DNA of 54,329 nucleotides, taken from positions 1,607 to 55,935 of the forward strand of contig JAFLSF010000008.1 in the NCBI GenBank assembly GCA_022511045.1, written 5' to 3'. The first letter of the stretch is position 1. The number at the start of each line of letters is the position of its first letter. This DNA comes from Prevotella sp. (lineage in GTDB: Bacteria > Bacteroidota > Bacteroidia > Bacteroidales > Bacteroidaceae). Position numbers and translations under genes: made by a program. Positions 16,334 through 25,324 of the stretch are shown piece by piece. Under the pieces are notes generated by a model. The model ran no database searches. It was not told the DNA's origin and saw nothing but the letters and a program-made list of their open reading frames with translations.

Positions 16334-17677
16334 TTATATTCTCCAAAAATCTTTTGCCGTTCCATTGAGTATTTTATGGAATTGAAGCATATTTACAAAA
16401 ATACTAGGGGCTGTGCATAAACACATGATAATCATAAACCAAAAGATGCTGTGTGTCTGTTGGGTGACGAACCACTCCAAAGGAATGAAAATAATAGTCA
16501 TGATAGTCATATATAATTGTAAGCGAAGTGCTCCGATGCCATTAAGAAAATAGGAATAGCGCATACTAAGTATTAATAAGTAGATATAAATAGCCATTAG
16601 AATAGTCATTCCGTATGGAACATGACAATTATTTCCAATCCACACTTTATAAAGCCAAGGAGATATTATTACCATTAGTACAAGTAAAAAACCAATGCAT
16701 ATTGACATTAGAGACATCTTTCGATTTGCTTCCCATATCCATGCAATGTCACCACGTTCATAAGCATCGGTAGTTGCATTCCAAAATGGCATGCAAATGA
16801 CAGAAAATAGAGCCATCACTAAGGTAATATAACGGTAAGCGATTTGGTAAGGTGTCACCATCTCTGGGGTGAAGAATTGTGATATTAGAATATTTGCTGT
16901 CATAAATTGGATGATAGCTGCTATTTGTAACCAAAAGAACTTTATCCCAATAGAGCCTAATTCTAAAGATGAATGCAAGTTGACAAATGTAAGAGATGGA
17001 CGTAGGTTAGGGTAGCGATAATAAAATGTATAAGGATAAGCAAGTAAATAAGCCAATAAAGGTGCTGCCGTATTGACAGTAACAATACAAAAAAATGATG
17101 CGTGATGGTTGATGTATAGTAACCAAGTAGCGATCAAAGCAAGGGTTTGGCCAATAGCTATGAGTAAATTGCTGATCGCAGGTAATTGCAAACCCATATA
17201 AATATTTCCAATAAATTTGAGGACAAAGGTCATGCAGACCAATGTTATTGCGCTGAACAAAGCTAAACGAAGTTCAGGGATTTGTTCTGGAATAACGTTT
17301 AATATACTATAAATGTTGACTTTCCAGACAAATATCAGTAAAACAAATAAAATAGGAAAAATAAGACAAATCAACATAGCCGCTGTTGAACTGACAATTT
17401 TACGAGCCTCCAGCCATTCTCCGTGAGCTACATGGGTTGCCAGTCTATTACGTAGTCCGTTACCTAGTCCAATATCCATTTGATCAATCCACACTAAGAG
17501 ACTACTTACGGTAAGCCATACGCCGTTTTGGTAAGCACCTAAACAATTAAGTGTCAAAGGAACCATCAATAATACTACCGCAGCTGACCATCCCTTTAAA
17601 ACCAATGATATAGTGATATTGGCATACAAAAAACGGGAACGTGTATTAGAACAATAATTAGCTGACTGTTTGTTCAT
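16334..17677 (-). CDS. Wzx-type polysaccharide repeat-unit flippase (locus A)
   Basis: A 447-residue integral membrane protein with about twelve hydrophobic segments. It fits the oligosaccharide flippase (Wzx, MATE-like) family that moves lipid-linked repeat units to the periplasmic face. The N-terminal region LVLKGWSAAVVLLMVPLTLN followed by YQNGVWLTVSSLLVWIDQMDIGLGNGLRNRLA is the family's typical first two helices, with the conserved GLGNGLRN loop. It overlaps the Wzz-Wzy fusion gene by 20 bp. A second flippase lies in locus B, implying two separate polysaccharides. Confidence 0.88.
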   Translation of the reverse strand: MNKQSANYCSNTRSRFLYANITISLVLKGWSAAVVLLMVPLTLNCLGAYQNGVWLTVSSLLVWIDQMDIGLGNGLRNRLATHVAHGEWLEARKIVSSTAAMLICLIFPILFVLLIFVWKVNIYSILNVIPEQIPELRLALFSAITLVCMTFVLKFIGNIYMGLQLPAISNLLIAIGQTLALIATWLLYINHHASFFCIVTVNTAAPLLAYLLAYPYTFYYRYPNLRPSLTFVNLHSSLELGSIGIKFFWLQIAAIIQFMTANILISQFFTPEMVTPYQIAYRYITLVMALFSVICMPFWNATTDAYERGDIAWIWEANRKMSLMSICIGFLLVLMVIISPWLYKVWIGNNCHVPYGMTILMAIYIYLLILSMRYSYFLNGIGALRLQLYMTIMTIIFIPLEWFVTQQTHSIFWFMIIMCLCTAPSIFVNMLQFHKILNGTAKDFWRI

Positions 17678-19658
17678 GAGTTGAAATTTGCATTCGGTTC
17701 TGAGTTAGTAAAAATACGATGACACAGAATTCTATAAATAAGATTGCAGTTTGTAGCAAGTTCTCATTGTAAAATTGTATAAGGATTACTTCTACAAGGA
17801 AAGTATATATACAACAATATACGGGAATACCCTGTCGACATTTGGAATATATCCACCCAAAAGTACTACCATATAAAATACCGAAAAATGCTACTCCTCG
17901 CATTCCAAAATCATTGTAGAAAGGTTGCATGATGGTATATACGTTTGTTGGTATAGGAACAAATACAAATTCTTGTAACCTATTTATATATTGGAAATTA
18001 AAGCCTAATTTATTTATATATGGATAGATTGAATTGAATGTGTTAGCACCAAAATTATCTGTAATTGTAATTGTCAATCTGTCAAAAGCAACAATAGGAG
18101 ATGTGACATATATAGCAAAAAAGTCGGAAAAGCTAATCTCCGTTGTACTATTGGCATCTGACCGCATTATATTGAAAAAGAAAAAAAAGACAATTATAAC
18201 AGCCATAGATAGTCCTATAGTTCGTATTTTAATATATTTTTTTTCATATAAAACGAATAGTGTGCCAAGTATCATAATTAAAATACCACTTTTTTCCATC
18301 ATCGCTAACTCAAGCAGCATGTTGGCTATAATACTTATTATGAGTTGCCATTTGGGAATTCGAGGATATAACCATATTGCTACAACAAAAACAGCAAAAT
18401 TAACACCTTGGGTATAATTTAACCAGCCAGCGGTGACATTTTCTTCTAGTATGAGTAGGCGGATATTTAAGAAAATATTGTCCAGATCGAACATACTGAC
18501 TACATCCCAGATGGTTTTTGCATATAGAATAGTCATTAAGATGGAAAGTACAAATAGAAAATGGAATAAATTCATATTGGCATGAACTACTTTCCTAAAA
18601 TCCACTTTATCTCTTATTTGTGGGTTATCAAAAAGCCAATAAGATATGATAGATGTAGGAATAAATGTTATAATCCATAAAATAAGACATTTGATAAATT
18701 TTGGACCGATAGGATAAAGAAAATTGCCTTGTGTTTTGTATAGTAAAAAAACAATACTCCAAATTGCTATGGTAAGTATCCAGGGAGAGAAAATATCGCC
18801 GAAATCTGTAATCAATATTCTCTCTTTCTTGATTTTTATATATTGTTGATAGAAGAAAACAAGAATTAGAGAAATAGAAAGAAAACTAAGGATATAACTT
18901 GCAAGATGTTCATTGGTAGTTTGAGGGACAGAAATGCTTTTTATCGTTACGAATGAATCTACAGTCTTATGTATCAATGCTTCTTTACGAACACAATCAG
19001 TAGTTGCATCTTTATATTCTTTATAAGTAAGATTAAGTTTTCGCCGTAATTCTTCTGCTTTAGTTTTTTCTTGGTAAGCATGATAATTAAAGTGGGAGTC
19101 GAAGTATCCTGTGTATTCTTTCTGTGCTTGCTTATATGCTGATGCAGTCTGAATATATTTTAATTTGGCATTTTCCAAATCAGAACGTGCAATGTCTTGT
19201 CGATAGGATGTAATACGGTGCTGCAGTGTGTGCACAATACTATCAAGTAACTGGGCCGCAATAAGAGCATCTTTATCAGTAAATTGTATGAGGAGTGTGT
19301 TGGTTTTGCTGTGGTATGAATATTCAATGTTGTCAATAATAGTTTCGATGGTGTCCGTAACACCCAAATACTCTCCATATGTCATTTGTTGCTTAATAAG
19401 TTGCATATGTGATATGGAACGGGCAAAGTCTTCTGTCTTTAATAATTGACAATAAATTTCAATATCATTCATGCCTGTATTGGCTCTGATACCAAGCAAA
19501 GATTTGATTCCAATCTTTTTTCCTATTGCTAAATCGGTTTCTCTGTATTCATCACTAATTTTAGTATATGCCGAATACTTTTTAGGTACACAAATCCACA
19601 CTACTATGGCGAGTAGTGTTGCTAAAATGGTGGTGAATATGTATGGATGTTTTTTCAA
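17658..19658 (-). CDS. Wzz-Wzy fusion: chain-length regulator joined to repeat-unit polymerase
   Basis: A 666-residue membrane protein with two parts. Residues 1-275 look like a complete Wzz-type domain: an N-terminal transmembrane helix (IFTTILATLLAIVVWICV), a periplasmic part with coiled-coil helices (about 150-225), and a second helix after VPQTTNEH (SYILSFLSISLILVFFY). Residues about 285-660 form a multi-helix polymerase of the oligosaccharide repeat unit polymerase type, with the typical late segment MQPFYNDFGMRGVAFFGILYG. There is no stop or frame change between the parts. Polymerase and chain-length regulator are normally separate proteins. A stand-alone Wzz gene lies immediately upstream and wzx downstream. 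Single-protein function is inference; an assembly artefact is unlikely because both parts share one clean frame. Confidence 0.85.
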   Translation of the reverse strand: MKKHPYIFTTILATLLAIVVWICVPKKYSAYTKISDEYRETDLAIGKKIGIKSLLGIRANTGMNDIEIYCQLLKTEDFARSISHMQLIKQQMTYGEYLGVTDTIETIIDNIEYSYHSKTNTLLIQFTDKDALIAAQLLDSIVHTLQHRITSYRQDIARSDLENAKLKYIQTASAYKQAQKEYTGYFDSHFNYHAYQEKTKAEELRRKLNLTYKEYKDATTDCVRKEALIHKTVDSFVTIKSISVPQTTNEHLASYILSFLSISLILVFFYQQYIKIKKERILITDFGDIFSPWILTIAIWSIVFLLYKTQGNFLYPIGPKFIKCLILWIITFIPTSIISYWLFDNPQIRDKVDFRKVVHANMNLFHFLFVLSILMTILYAKTIWDVVSMFDLDNIFLNIRLLILEENVTAGWLNYTQGVNFAVFVVAIWLYPRIPKWQLIISIIANMLLELAMMEKSGILIMILGTLFVLYEKKYIKIRTIGLSMAVIIVFFFFFNIMRSDANSTTEISFSDFFAIYVTSPIVAFDRLTITITDNFGANTFNSIYPYINKLGFNFQYINRLQEFVFVPIPTNVYTIMQPFYNDFGMRGVAFFGILYGSTFGWIYSKCRQGIPVYCCIYTFLVEVILIQFYNENLLQTAILFIEFCVIVFLLTQNRMQISTHEQTVS

Positions 19659-19683
19659 AAAGTACTACAACTTATGGTAGTTA

Positions 19684-20748
19684 TTATATATTGATGAATT
19701 GCTCATGGTTTTTCCATGCCAGTATTCCTGTGCGGAGCATGAAACCAAGTAGCATCCATATAATCAGGGAAACAACCTTTGGACGGCTACTATGTTTGAT
19801 AGGTACAGTGGCCCGTTGTATGACGGTAAAAGCGGGGGTGCGCTCTTGAACCTTTGCCAGAGCTAATTGACGTTGCTCAACTACTTGTTGATAGATATTG
19901 TATTTTAACTGCATATCATTTTCAAGGTCTTCCTCTTTCATACGATAACTTTGCAGAATAACCTCTTGGTTGGCATCAGCATAGGCAGCATAAGTCTGGC
20001 GTGCTTTGTCGTATTGTTGGCGTGCGTCAGCATATAATTGGTTCATGTACTCCAAGTCGTTGCGGGCTTTCTTGGTGCGATAGTCTGTAATAGCTCGTTG
20101 CAGGTGGATCTGTACACTATCCGCTACAGTTGCGGCTATCAGTGGATCTTGATCTTCAATGACAATCGTAATGACATTTGTCTTTTTATCTACGGAACAA
20201 TCAATATTACGCGAAATGGTTTTTGCAATATCGTCTTCTTTCTTAGTTAGACGAAAAGGATTCACCTTGTGGCCTGGACCTGGCTCATTATCTGATTTTA
20301 GTTTCTCCATAAGATTAAGAATCCAAGCCTTTGGGTATGCATCTATGGCCAGTTCTTGATGATTCTGTAGATAGTCTTGATAAGTATACTGCTCACCAGT
20401 TTTGTCTTTGGTGACCTTAATAGGGAATAGCCCGACAATAAAATCAGTGGAGCCTACTAAATCTGGGTATATCTCTGGATAGATAGCATCGCCTGTCTGT
20501 CCCATCTTCATATTCATACCTACCATTGAGGCCAGAGAAGATATACTGCCAGAAAAACCATTGCCAGATTCTTCTGGAGCCAATATTACAGTAGACTTGT
20601 AAACTTTAGGCGTTCCGAAAGCTAAGAGTACACCAATGACACCAGCCGTGAGTGAATAGATACAAATCTTACGACGGTCAGTCCAAAGGATTCTGATAAC
20701 CTGTGTAAGGTTAATATTGATTATATTATTGCTTTTGCTTTCTTCCAT
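19684..20748 (-). CDS. Wzz/chain-length determinant protein (locus A)
   Basis: A 354-residue polysaccharide co-polymerase without a kinase domain. It has an N-terminal helix (ICIYSLTAGVIGVLLAFG), the Wzz signature KVYKSTVILAPEE, a Gly/Ser/Met-rich loop (SGSISSLASMVGMNMKMG), a long helical periplasmic part (about 200-290) and a second helix after IKHSSRPK (VSLIIWMLLGFML). It sets chain length or bridges polymerase and exporter. It lies 12 bp after the SLBB export gene and 25 bp before the Wzz-Wzy fusion, so two Wzz domains are encoded in tandem. The Pro-rich motif common before the last helix is present in reduced form (VPIKHSSRP). Confidence 0.88.
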   Translation of the reverse strand: MEESKSNNIININLTQVIRILWTDRRKICIYSLTAGVIGVLLAFGTPKVYKSTVILAPEESGNGFSGSISSLASMVGMNMKMGQTGDAIYPEIYPDLVGSTDFIVGLFPIKVTKDKTGEQYTYQDYLQNHQELAIDAYPKAWILNLMEKLKSDNEPGPGHKVNPFRLTKKEDDIAKTISRNIDCSVDKKTNVITIVIEDQDPLIAATVADSVQIHLQRAITDYRTKKARNDLEYMNQLYADARQQYDKARQTYAAYADANQEVILQSYRMKEEDLENDMQLKYNIYQQVVEQRQLALAKVQERTPAFTVIQRATVPIKHSSRPKVVSLIIWMLLGFMLRTGILAWKNHEQFINI

Positions 20749-20760
20749 ATTTTACTCTTT

Positions 20761-23385
20761 TTACTTCAACAGGTTAGTAAGAGTTGCACCCATAGTTGCA
20801 ATGGAGGCTGCAGTACTACCGATTGCAAGATATTCAGTGATGCTCATCTTACGATTCATAGCTTTTTGTGGAACAACGATTTCGCAACCAGGGCGAATCT
20901 TTGCGCCATCATTGACTTTGGCCACAGTACCATTCATATATATAATATATGCTTGGTTCTTTTTAGCATAGCGGTTATAGCCGCCAGCCTGATTGATGTA
21001 ATATTTGGCACTCTTACCTTCCATATAGGCTACGCTGTTGGGATACATCACCTCACCGTCAATCTTCACAGTACCGCTATACATTGGAATAAAGATATGG
21101 TCGCCTTCACGAAGTACAATATCAGCATCTCCACCAGGATTGGCTAAAGCTTTGTCAAGCTCAATACCAACATGATAAGTTTCTGGAATTTCTGTAATTT
21201 CCTCCTTGTCAATTGTCTGTGTCATTTCATCAATGGATCGGCTGTTGTTAATAGCTATCTCTTGCATGATACGCTCTTTCTCTTCTTTGCGCATTTTGGC
21301 TAGTTCTTCCAGACGAATGCGCTCGGCTTCATTAACCTTGCGTTCTAATCGGGCTCCTGGGATATAGGCCATATCCGTACCACCTCCTGCACGTTTGAAA
21401 AGGTCGCTCAGACGCTCATTTTTCTTGGTAAGGGTATAAGTGCCTCCAAACATGACCTCACCTTCAATAGTCACATTCTGCTGAGTGACGTAGCCAGGAC
21501 TCTGGCGGACATATACCTCATCGAAAGGCATCAGTTTAAAGGCAGGCTGGCCATCAATTACGAAACCGTCTTTCAACGAGAATTTAAAGGTCTGTGCCAG
21601 AATAGAGTCTGAAGTCAAAGCATTGGGGTTAGAGATGCGGCGAGAGACTAAGACGTTGTGCATCGAGGCATTCTCTTTTAGACCACCAGCCTGTAGAACG
21701 AAATCTTCCAAGGTCTCGTTGTCAGCATACTTATAAGTACCTGGATACATGACCTCACCATGAATGGCGATAGTTTGCTGAACGCGTGACTCTTGCTTGG
21801 TGGGAATGAACAGCACATCTTCGTTCTTCAACGGAATATCGGCTATGATGCCGCTCATGATGCCCTCAATGTCTACGGCTACGACCTCTAAGGTGCGGTC
21901 TGCTTTCATGCGGTGCATAACGGCATGTTGCGTAAAGGCCTCTTCGGTGACGCCTTCGGCATTTTCCAATAGGGTCTTTACACTATAGATGTTCTTGCCT
22001 ATCTGGTACATACCAGGACGGAATACAGCACCTTTCACTTCTACCATGTTTGAATAGCGGGGCAGAATAGAATCAACGCTAACGGAGTCGTTGTCGGCCA
22101 TGTGGAACGAGGCCATGTCGAACTCGTTGACGTTATAGACCGAGTACTGGGAACCAGACTTGCGAACAACACGTACCGACTTGCGGTAAGCATCTCCAGT
22201 AAAACCACCCGCATAGTCAATCAATGTGCCGACGCTCTCGTCCTTTTTCATCTCATAGTACATGGGACGCTTAACCTTACCAGTCACGTTCACCAAGCAA
22301 TCATAAGAGCCTACAACGATAACGTCGTCGTCGCCCAGACGAACATTCCCGCTCAGTTTTCCGTTTAAAATATAGTCATATACGTCAACGGTGCTCACCA
22401 ACTTGTTGTGCCGATATACTTTGATGTTACGCAAAGTACCAATCTCATTGGGACCACCCGCCATATAGAGAGCATGGAATACGGACGAGAAAGCTGATAA
22501 TGTGTAAGTACCAGGAGCCTTGACTTCGCCCATCACATTGACGACGATAGTACGTGTCTGGCCTACCGAAAGGCGAATTTTGGAACTGCTATAACGGGCT
22601 CCCAACTGATTGCGGACACGATTGTTAGCTTGTGCTACCGTCAGCCCAGCCACTTGGATGGGGCCAAAGTCCTCAATGACGATGAAGCCATCGGGGGTGA
22701 CAGTTTCTTGAATACTCTTTTGCGAGGCACCGTAGATGTCGACGAACACCGCATCGCCAGCTCCTAATATATAGTTTTCGGGTGTGGCAATGTTCATGTT
22801 TGGCTCGAAAGTCAAGTCCTCGTTGTTGAAGATGTCGTGTCCGAATATCTTCTTCCCGTCTTTACCTTCTTCTCGCTCCTTGTCTTTCAGATAGTTGCGT
22901 ATAACTTGGCGGTCGTAGATGTCCAAAGAGTCTGGCAGGAAATCATCCAACTCAGCCTTCATTTCAGTAGCATCTTCTTGCAGGTAACGCTTATTCTTGC
23001 CGTATTTGCTCAGCTTATCTTTCTGTTGGTTGCGTTGTTTGGCAAGTCTATCGTCCTTTAGTTTTTCCGTAGAGCTATTTTTCTCTTTACCGTTGTTGCG
23101 GCGCAGACGTTCGTCAATCATTTCGTCGTCCGTCATATCTTTATCTTTGACGGCGCCCAGTCCCTGATTTTTCTGCATACGCTCGGCCTTCTGGCGGACG
23201 CGGCGGATTTGGTCAATAGTGACGCCTTTCTGTATTAACTTGGTGACTATTTCCTGTTGTGACGAGCCAGCTTTCTGCTCCTTCATCACAAATTTGATAA
23301 TCTGGTCGTCCGACATTGACGATTGTGCGCTGATGCTGGTCAAGACAAACATTAGCATGCATAGTGAGAGAAAAACTTTCTTCAT
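20761..23385 (-). CDS. SLBB-domain polysaccharide export outer membrane protein (Wza-like)
   Basis: An 874-residue exported protein (signal peptide MKKVFLSLCMLMFVL...SISAQ, no lipobox). Residues about 25-150 are charged and helical, unlike E. coli Wza. The polysaccharide export domain begins near YILGAGDAVFVDIYG and QETVTPDGFIVIEDFGPIQVAGLT. Several SLBB repeats follow, each showing the pattern V..GEV..PGTY.L (GEVKAPGTYTL, GAVFRPGMYQI, GEVMYPGTYKY, GEVMFGGTYTL, GEVMYPNSVAY). The long size suggests a tall periplasmic channel. It would carry the polymer across the outer membrane. It precedes the Wzz gene by 12 bp. A C-terminal hydrophobic stretch (YLAIGSTAASIATMGATLTNLL) could anchor it. Confidence 0.9.
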   Translation of the reverse strand: MKKVFLSLCMLMFVLTSISAQSSMSDDQIIKFVMKEQKAGSSQQEIVTKLIQKGVTIDQIRRVRQKAERMQKNQGLGAVKDKDMTDDEMIDERLRRNNGKEKNSSTEKLKDDRLAKQRNQQKDKLSKYGKNKRYLQEDATEMKAELDDFLPDSLDIYDRQVIRNYLKDKEREEGKDGKKIFGHDIFNNEDLTFEPNMNIATPENYILGAGDAVFVDIYGASQKSIQETVTPDGFIVIEDFGPIQVAGLTVAQANNRVRNQLGARYSSSKIRLSVGQTRTIVVNVMGEVKAPGTYTLSAFSSVFHALYMAGGPNEIGTLRNIKVYRHNKLVSTVDVYDYILNGKLSGNVRLGDDDVIVVGSYDCLVNVTGKVKRPMYYEMKKDESVGTLIDYAGGFTGDAYRKSVRVVRKSGSQYSVYNVNEFDMASFHMADNDSVSVDSILPRYSNMVEVKGAVFRPGMYQIGKNIYSVKTLLENAEGVTEEAFTQHAVMHRMKADRTLEVVAVDIEGIMSGIIADIPLKNEDVLFIPTKQESRVQQTIAIHGEVMYPGTYKYADNETLEDFVLQAGGLKENASMHNVLVSRRISNPNALTSDSILAQTFKFSLKDGFVIDGQPAFKLMPFDEVYVRQSPGYVTQQNVTIEGEVMFGGTYTLTKKNERLSDLFKRAGGGTDMAYIPGARLERKVNEAERIRLEELAKMRKEEKERIMQEIAINNSRSIDEMTQTIDKEEITEIPETYHVGIELDKALANPGGDADIVLREGDHIFIPMYSGTVKIDGEVMYPNSVAYMEGKSAKYYINQAGGYNRYAKKNQAYIIYMNGTVAKVNDGAKIRPGCEIVVPQKAMNRKMSITEYLAIGSTAASIATMGATLTNLLK

Positions 23386-23450
23386 ATAGTGGTTCTCGTT
23401 TTGTTCTTTAGTTATACATTATATTATATAATAACTGATTTTTCGCATAT

Positions 23451-24605
23451 TTATTGCAAAGCGGTAAAGAAATTGTGTGCATACCGTTCCTTGCTGAATA
23501 GTTGGGAGCGTTTCAAAGCCGCCTCACTCATTTTTCGGCACTTCTCTGGATGGTGGTAAAGGTCGAGAATTGCCTTTGCTAGGTTATCCGTCAAATGTTC
23601 ATCTGTGTCAACTATGACGGCGCAACTCTTGTCAACCACCTCTGGAATACCTCCTCGGCGGGTGGTGACGAGCGGAAGCCCAGCCGCCAAAGCCTCGACA
23701 CAAGTCAGACCAAACGGCTCGTCCCACGTAGAGGGCAGGGCAGCTACATCAGCTTGTTGCAGGTACTGTCCCATCTTCACATAGTCTACATAACCCGTAA
23801 AAATGATACTCTCTAATCCTTTGGCGGCCTCTTGTAATTGGTGTAGGAAAGACGACGTTGATGTGTGGTTACCTAACGAGGCGCTACCTAATACCATCAG
23901 TCTGATGTCAGTATGCTCTTTCAATTGTCGCATAGCTTGAATGAGTGGTAGTATGCCTTTTTCTGGTATCAGGCGACCCGTGAAGACGATGGTGAACTCC
24001 TTGCGTGGGGAGGAGGACGAGGTGCGGGGCGCAAAGGCCTTTAGGTCGATGCCGTTAAGCACCGTCTTACATTTAGTGTCCTGTACATTGAGGGTGCGGA
24101 CACGACTTGTAATGTAGTTGGAGACGTTCAGAATTCGCCATGCAGCATCATAAATCTGCTGGCAATTCTGTGTTTCGTTGTTCAACAGGTCGTTATGCAA
24201 GTGATATACCAGTCTGGCCTTTGTCGCATCTTTCAGTTTCAACGCATATCCAGGACGATTCTCCAGCACAATAATGTCGTACTTCTGACGGCGAATATCT
24301 CTAAGAGCCTCATTCAGAAAGTATTCAATGGAGTGGTGGTAGTAGCCTTTGCCGTGAGTCAGCTGGTAGAGTTTCCGCTTCAACCTCACCCATAGGCCGC
24401 TGGTCTTGATGTATTTATAGTGGTTCACTTCCGACCGAAGGGCAGGGTGTTGCTCCACGTTTGGGTGCCAAACACTATACACGGTGATGTCGTGTAGCCG
24501 TTTCTGCTCGTTGTCCTCCAGATAGAAGTCCACGAGATTTTCCACCGCCCCGCCTTGTACGGCGGGAACGGGCAAGATTCCAGATGTCAAGACTGCTACT
24601 TTCAT
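23451..24605 (-). CDS. Family 4 glycosyltransferase
   Basis: A 384-residue GT-B enzyme. The track begins at 24749, but the first 48 residues have no family character and run into the upstream gene; the ATG at 24605 gives MKVAVLTSGILPVPAVQGGAVE, the standard GT4 start with its Gly loop. The C-terminal half has TIVFTGRLIPEKGILPLIQ and PSTWDEPFGLTCVEALAAG (E-x7-E) plus TTRRGGIPEVV. It starts 4 bp after the DUF6078-like gene. The DNA is richer in GC than the glycosyltransferase genes at 11.7-16.3 kb. Donor unknown. Confidence 0.88.
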   Translation of the reverse strand: MKVAVLTSGILPVPAVQGGAVENLVDFYLEDNEQKRLHDITVYSVWHPNVEQHPALRSEVNHYKYIKTSGLWVRLKRKLYQLTHGKGYYHHSIEYFLNEALRDIRRQKYDIIVLENRPGYALKLKDATKARLVYHLHNDLLNNETQNCQQIYDAAWRILNVSNYITSRVRTLNVQDTKCKTVLNGIDLKAFAPRTSSSSPRKEFTIVFTGRLIPEKGILPLIQAMRQLKEHTDIRLMVLGSASLGNHTSTSSFLHQLQEAAKGLESIIFTGYVDYVKMGQYLQQADVAALPSTWDEPFGLTCVEALAAGLPLVTTRRGGIPEVVDKSCAVIVDTDEHLTDNLAKAILDLYHHPEKCRKMSEAALKRSQLFSKERYAHNFFTALQ

Positions 24606-24609
24606 GACT

Positions 24610-25047
24610 TTACCACACATAGTCCTCAACCTCCGAATCGAATTTGAGAGGCTGGGTCCAGTCGCAATTGCGACACACGTCCTCAATGGTGGCCAGCACG
24701 TCGGGTGGGATAGGGCGCTCGCCACGATGGTATTTATAGTAGGTGGCACGGCAGGACTTGCCTATGAGTTCGTTCTTGATGGCGCGCTCCGTATGGCTCG
24801 GCATATCGTGGTAAAAGCCTGTCATGCCTACGGGCAGGCGCCGTATCTGATTGTCGCGGAAGTATTCGCAAGTGCCGTCCTGACTCTTGGCATAGTAGGG
24901 GCTCACACATGTCGTTGTGTGTTGCTTGGGGTCAGTATATTTGCCCACCTCGTAGCGCAGGCACTGGGCGTGGCGAGGACAATGCTCATTGTAGCAGCAA
25001 AGGTACGTTGCAGCCTTCTCGCGAAACAGTTTTGTCTTGTCTTCCAT
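24610..25047 (-). CDS. Cys-rich DUF6078-like protein, first gene of locus A operon
   Basis: A 145-residue protein without signal peptide or membrane segment, so probably cytoplasmic. It shows spaced cysteines (YLCCYNEHCPRHAQCLRYEVG, TTTCVSPYY, DGTCEYF, VCRNCDW) that resemble the DUF6078 family of Bacteroidales and may bind zinc. The region ERAIKNELIGKSCRATYYKYHRGERPIPPDV resembles part of a helix-turn-helix-like segment, but no DNA-binding domain can be named. It is the first gene after the strong promoter at 25079-25110 and 4 bp ahead of a glycosyltransferase gene. Position suggests a regulator or folding factor for the operon, which is inference. Confidence 0.65.
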   Translation of the reverse strand: MEDKTKLFREKAATYLCCYNEHCPRHAQCLRYEVGKYTDPKQHTTTCVSPYYAKSQDGTCEYFRDNQIRRLPVGMTGFYHDMPSHTERAIKNELIGKSCRATYYKYHRGERPIPPDVLATIEDVCRNCDWTQPLKFDSEVEDYVW

Positions 25048-25078
25048 TTGTTGAAATATGGTTTTGTGTTTCCATCTG

Positions 25079-25110
25079 CAAAGGTAATCATTTTGTTTGA
25101 AGTATGCAAA
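25079..25110 (-). promoter_or_regulatory. Promoter of the locus A exopolysaccharide operon
   Basis: On the minus strand: TTTG, a 20-bp spacer and TACCTTTG, a perfect Bacteroidetes promoter, with the -7 box 31 bp before the first ATG (25047). It probably drives the run of nine leftward genes down to 13496. Confidence 0.85.
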
Positions 25111-25225
25111 CGGGTAGCCTGATATTTTGCCTTTTTTCGCGGATAAACGCCTTGTTGTGCTTCAGTGCAGGCTTCGCAATCCGCAAGAACGGCTTAGGCA
25201 CTGGGTGAGGAGTAAGCTCACCATT

Positions 25226-25324
25226 TGTATACTCCCTGTATACAAGTTGTATACCAGGTGTATACAGTTTGTATATCAGGCGTATACAACTTGTATAGGC
25301 CGTGCATACAAGTGGTATACAACC
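25226..25324. repeat. Nine-unit 11-bp tandem array built on TGTATAC
   Basis: Nine units start at 25226 and every 11 bp after it (25237, 25248, 25259, 25270, 25281, 25292, 25303, 25314). Each is TGTATAC or a one-base variant, then a 4-bp spacer (AAGT, CAGG, AACT and others). GTATAC is palindromic and the 11-bp step puts every core on nearly the same face of the helix. The array lies about 115 bp upstream of the locus A promoter and 210 bp upstream of the rightward glycosyltransferase gene at 25534. The rest of the 25048-25533 gap holds that promoter and a weak -7-like TATTTTTG at 25463. Open frames on both strands through the array are a by-product of the repeat. Confidence 0.85.

Noticed and set aside
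23451-24749. Longer start of the GT4 gene at 24749
   Set aside because: The extra 48 residues overlap the DUF6078-like gene and lack family similarity; the ATG at 24605 is the canonical GT4 start.
24604-25122. 172-aa plus-strand ORF opposite the DUF6078-like gene
   Set aside because: Shadow frame; the minus-strand gene has the promoter, Cys pattern and operon context.
25226-25324. CRISPR array
   Set aside because: Units of 11 bp with 4-bp spacers are far too short for CRISPR, and no cas gene is present in the window.
25226-25324. Iterons of a replication origin
   Set aside because: Phased repeats resemble iterons, but no rep gene, DnaA-box cluster or partition gene is nearby and the setting is a chromosomal polysaccharide locus.
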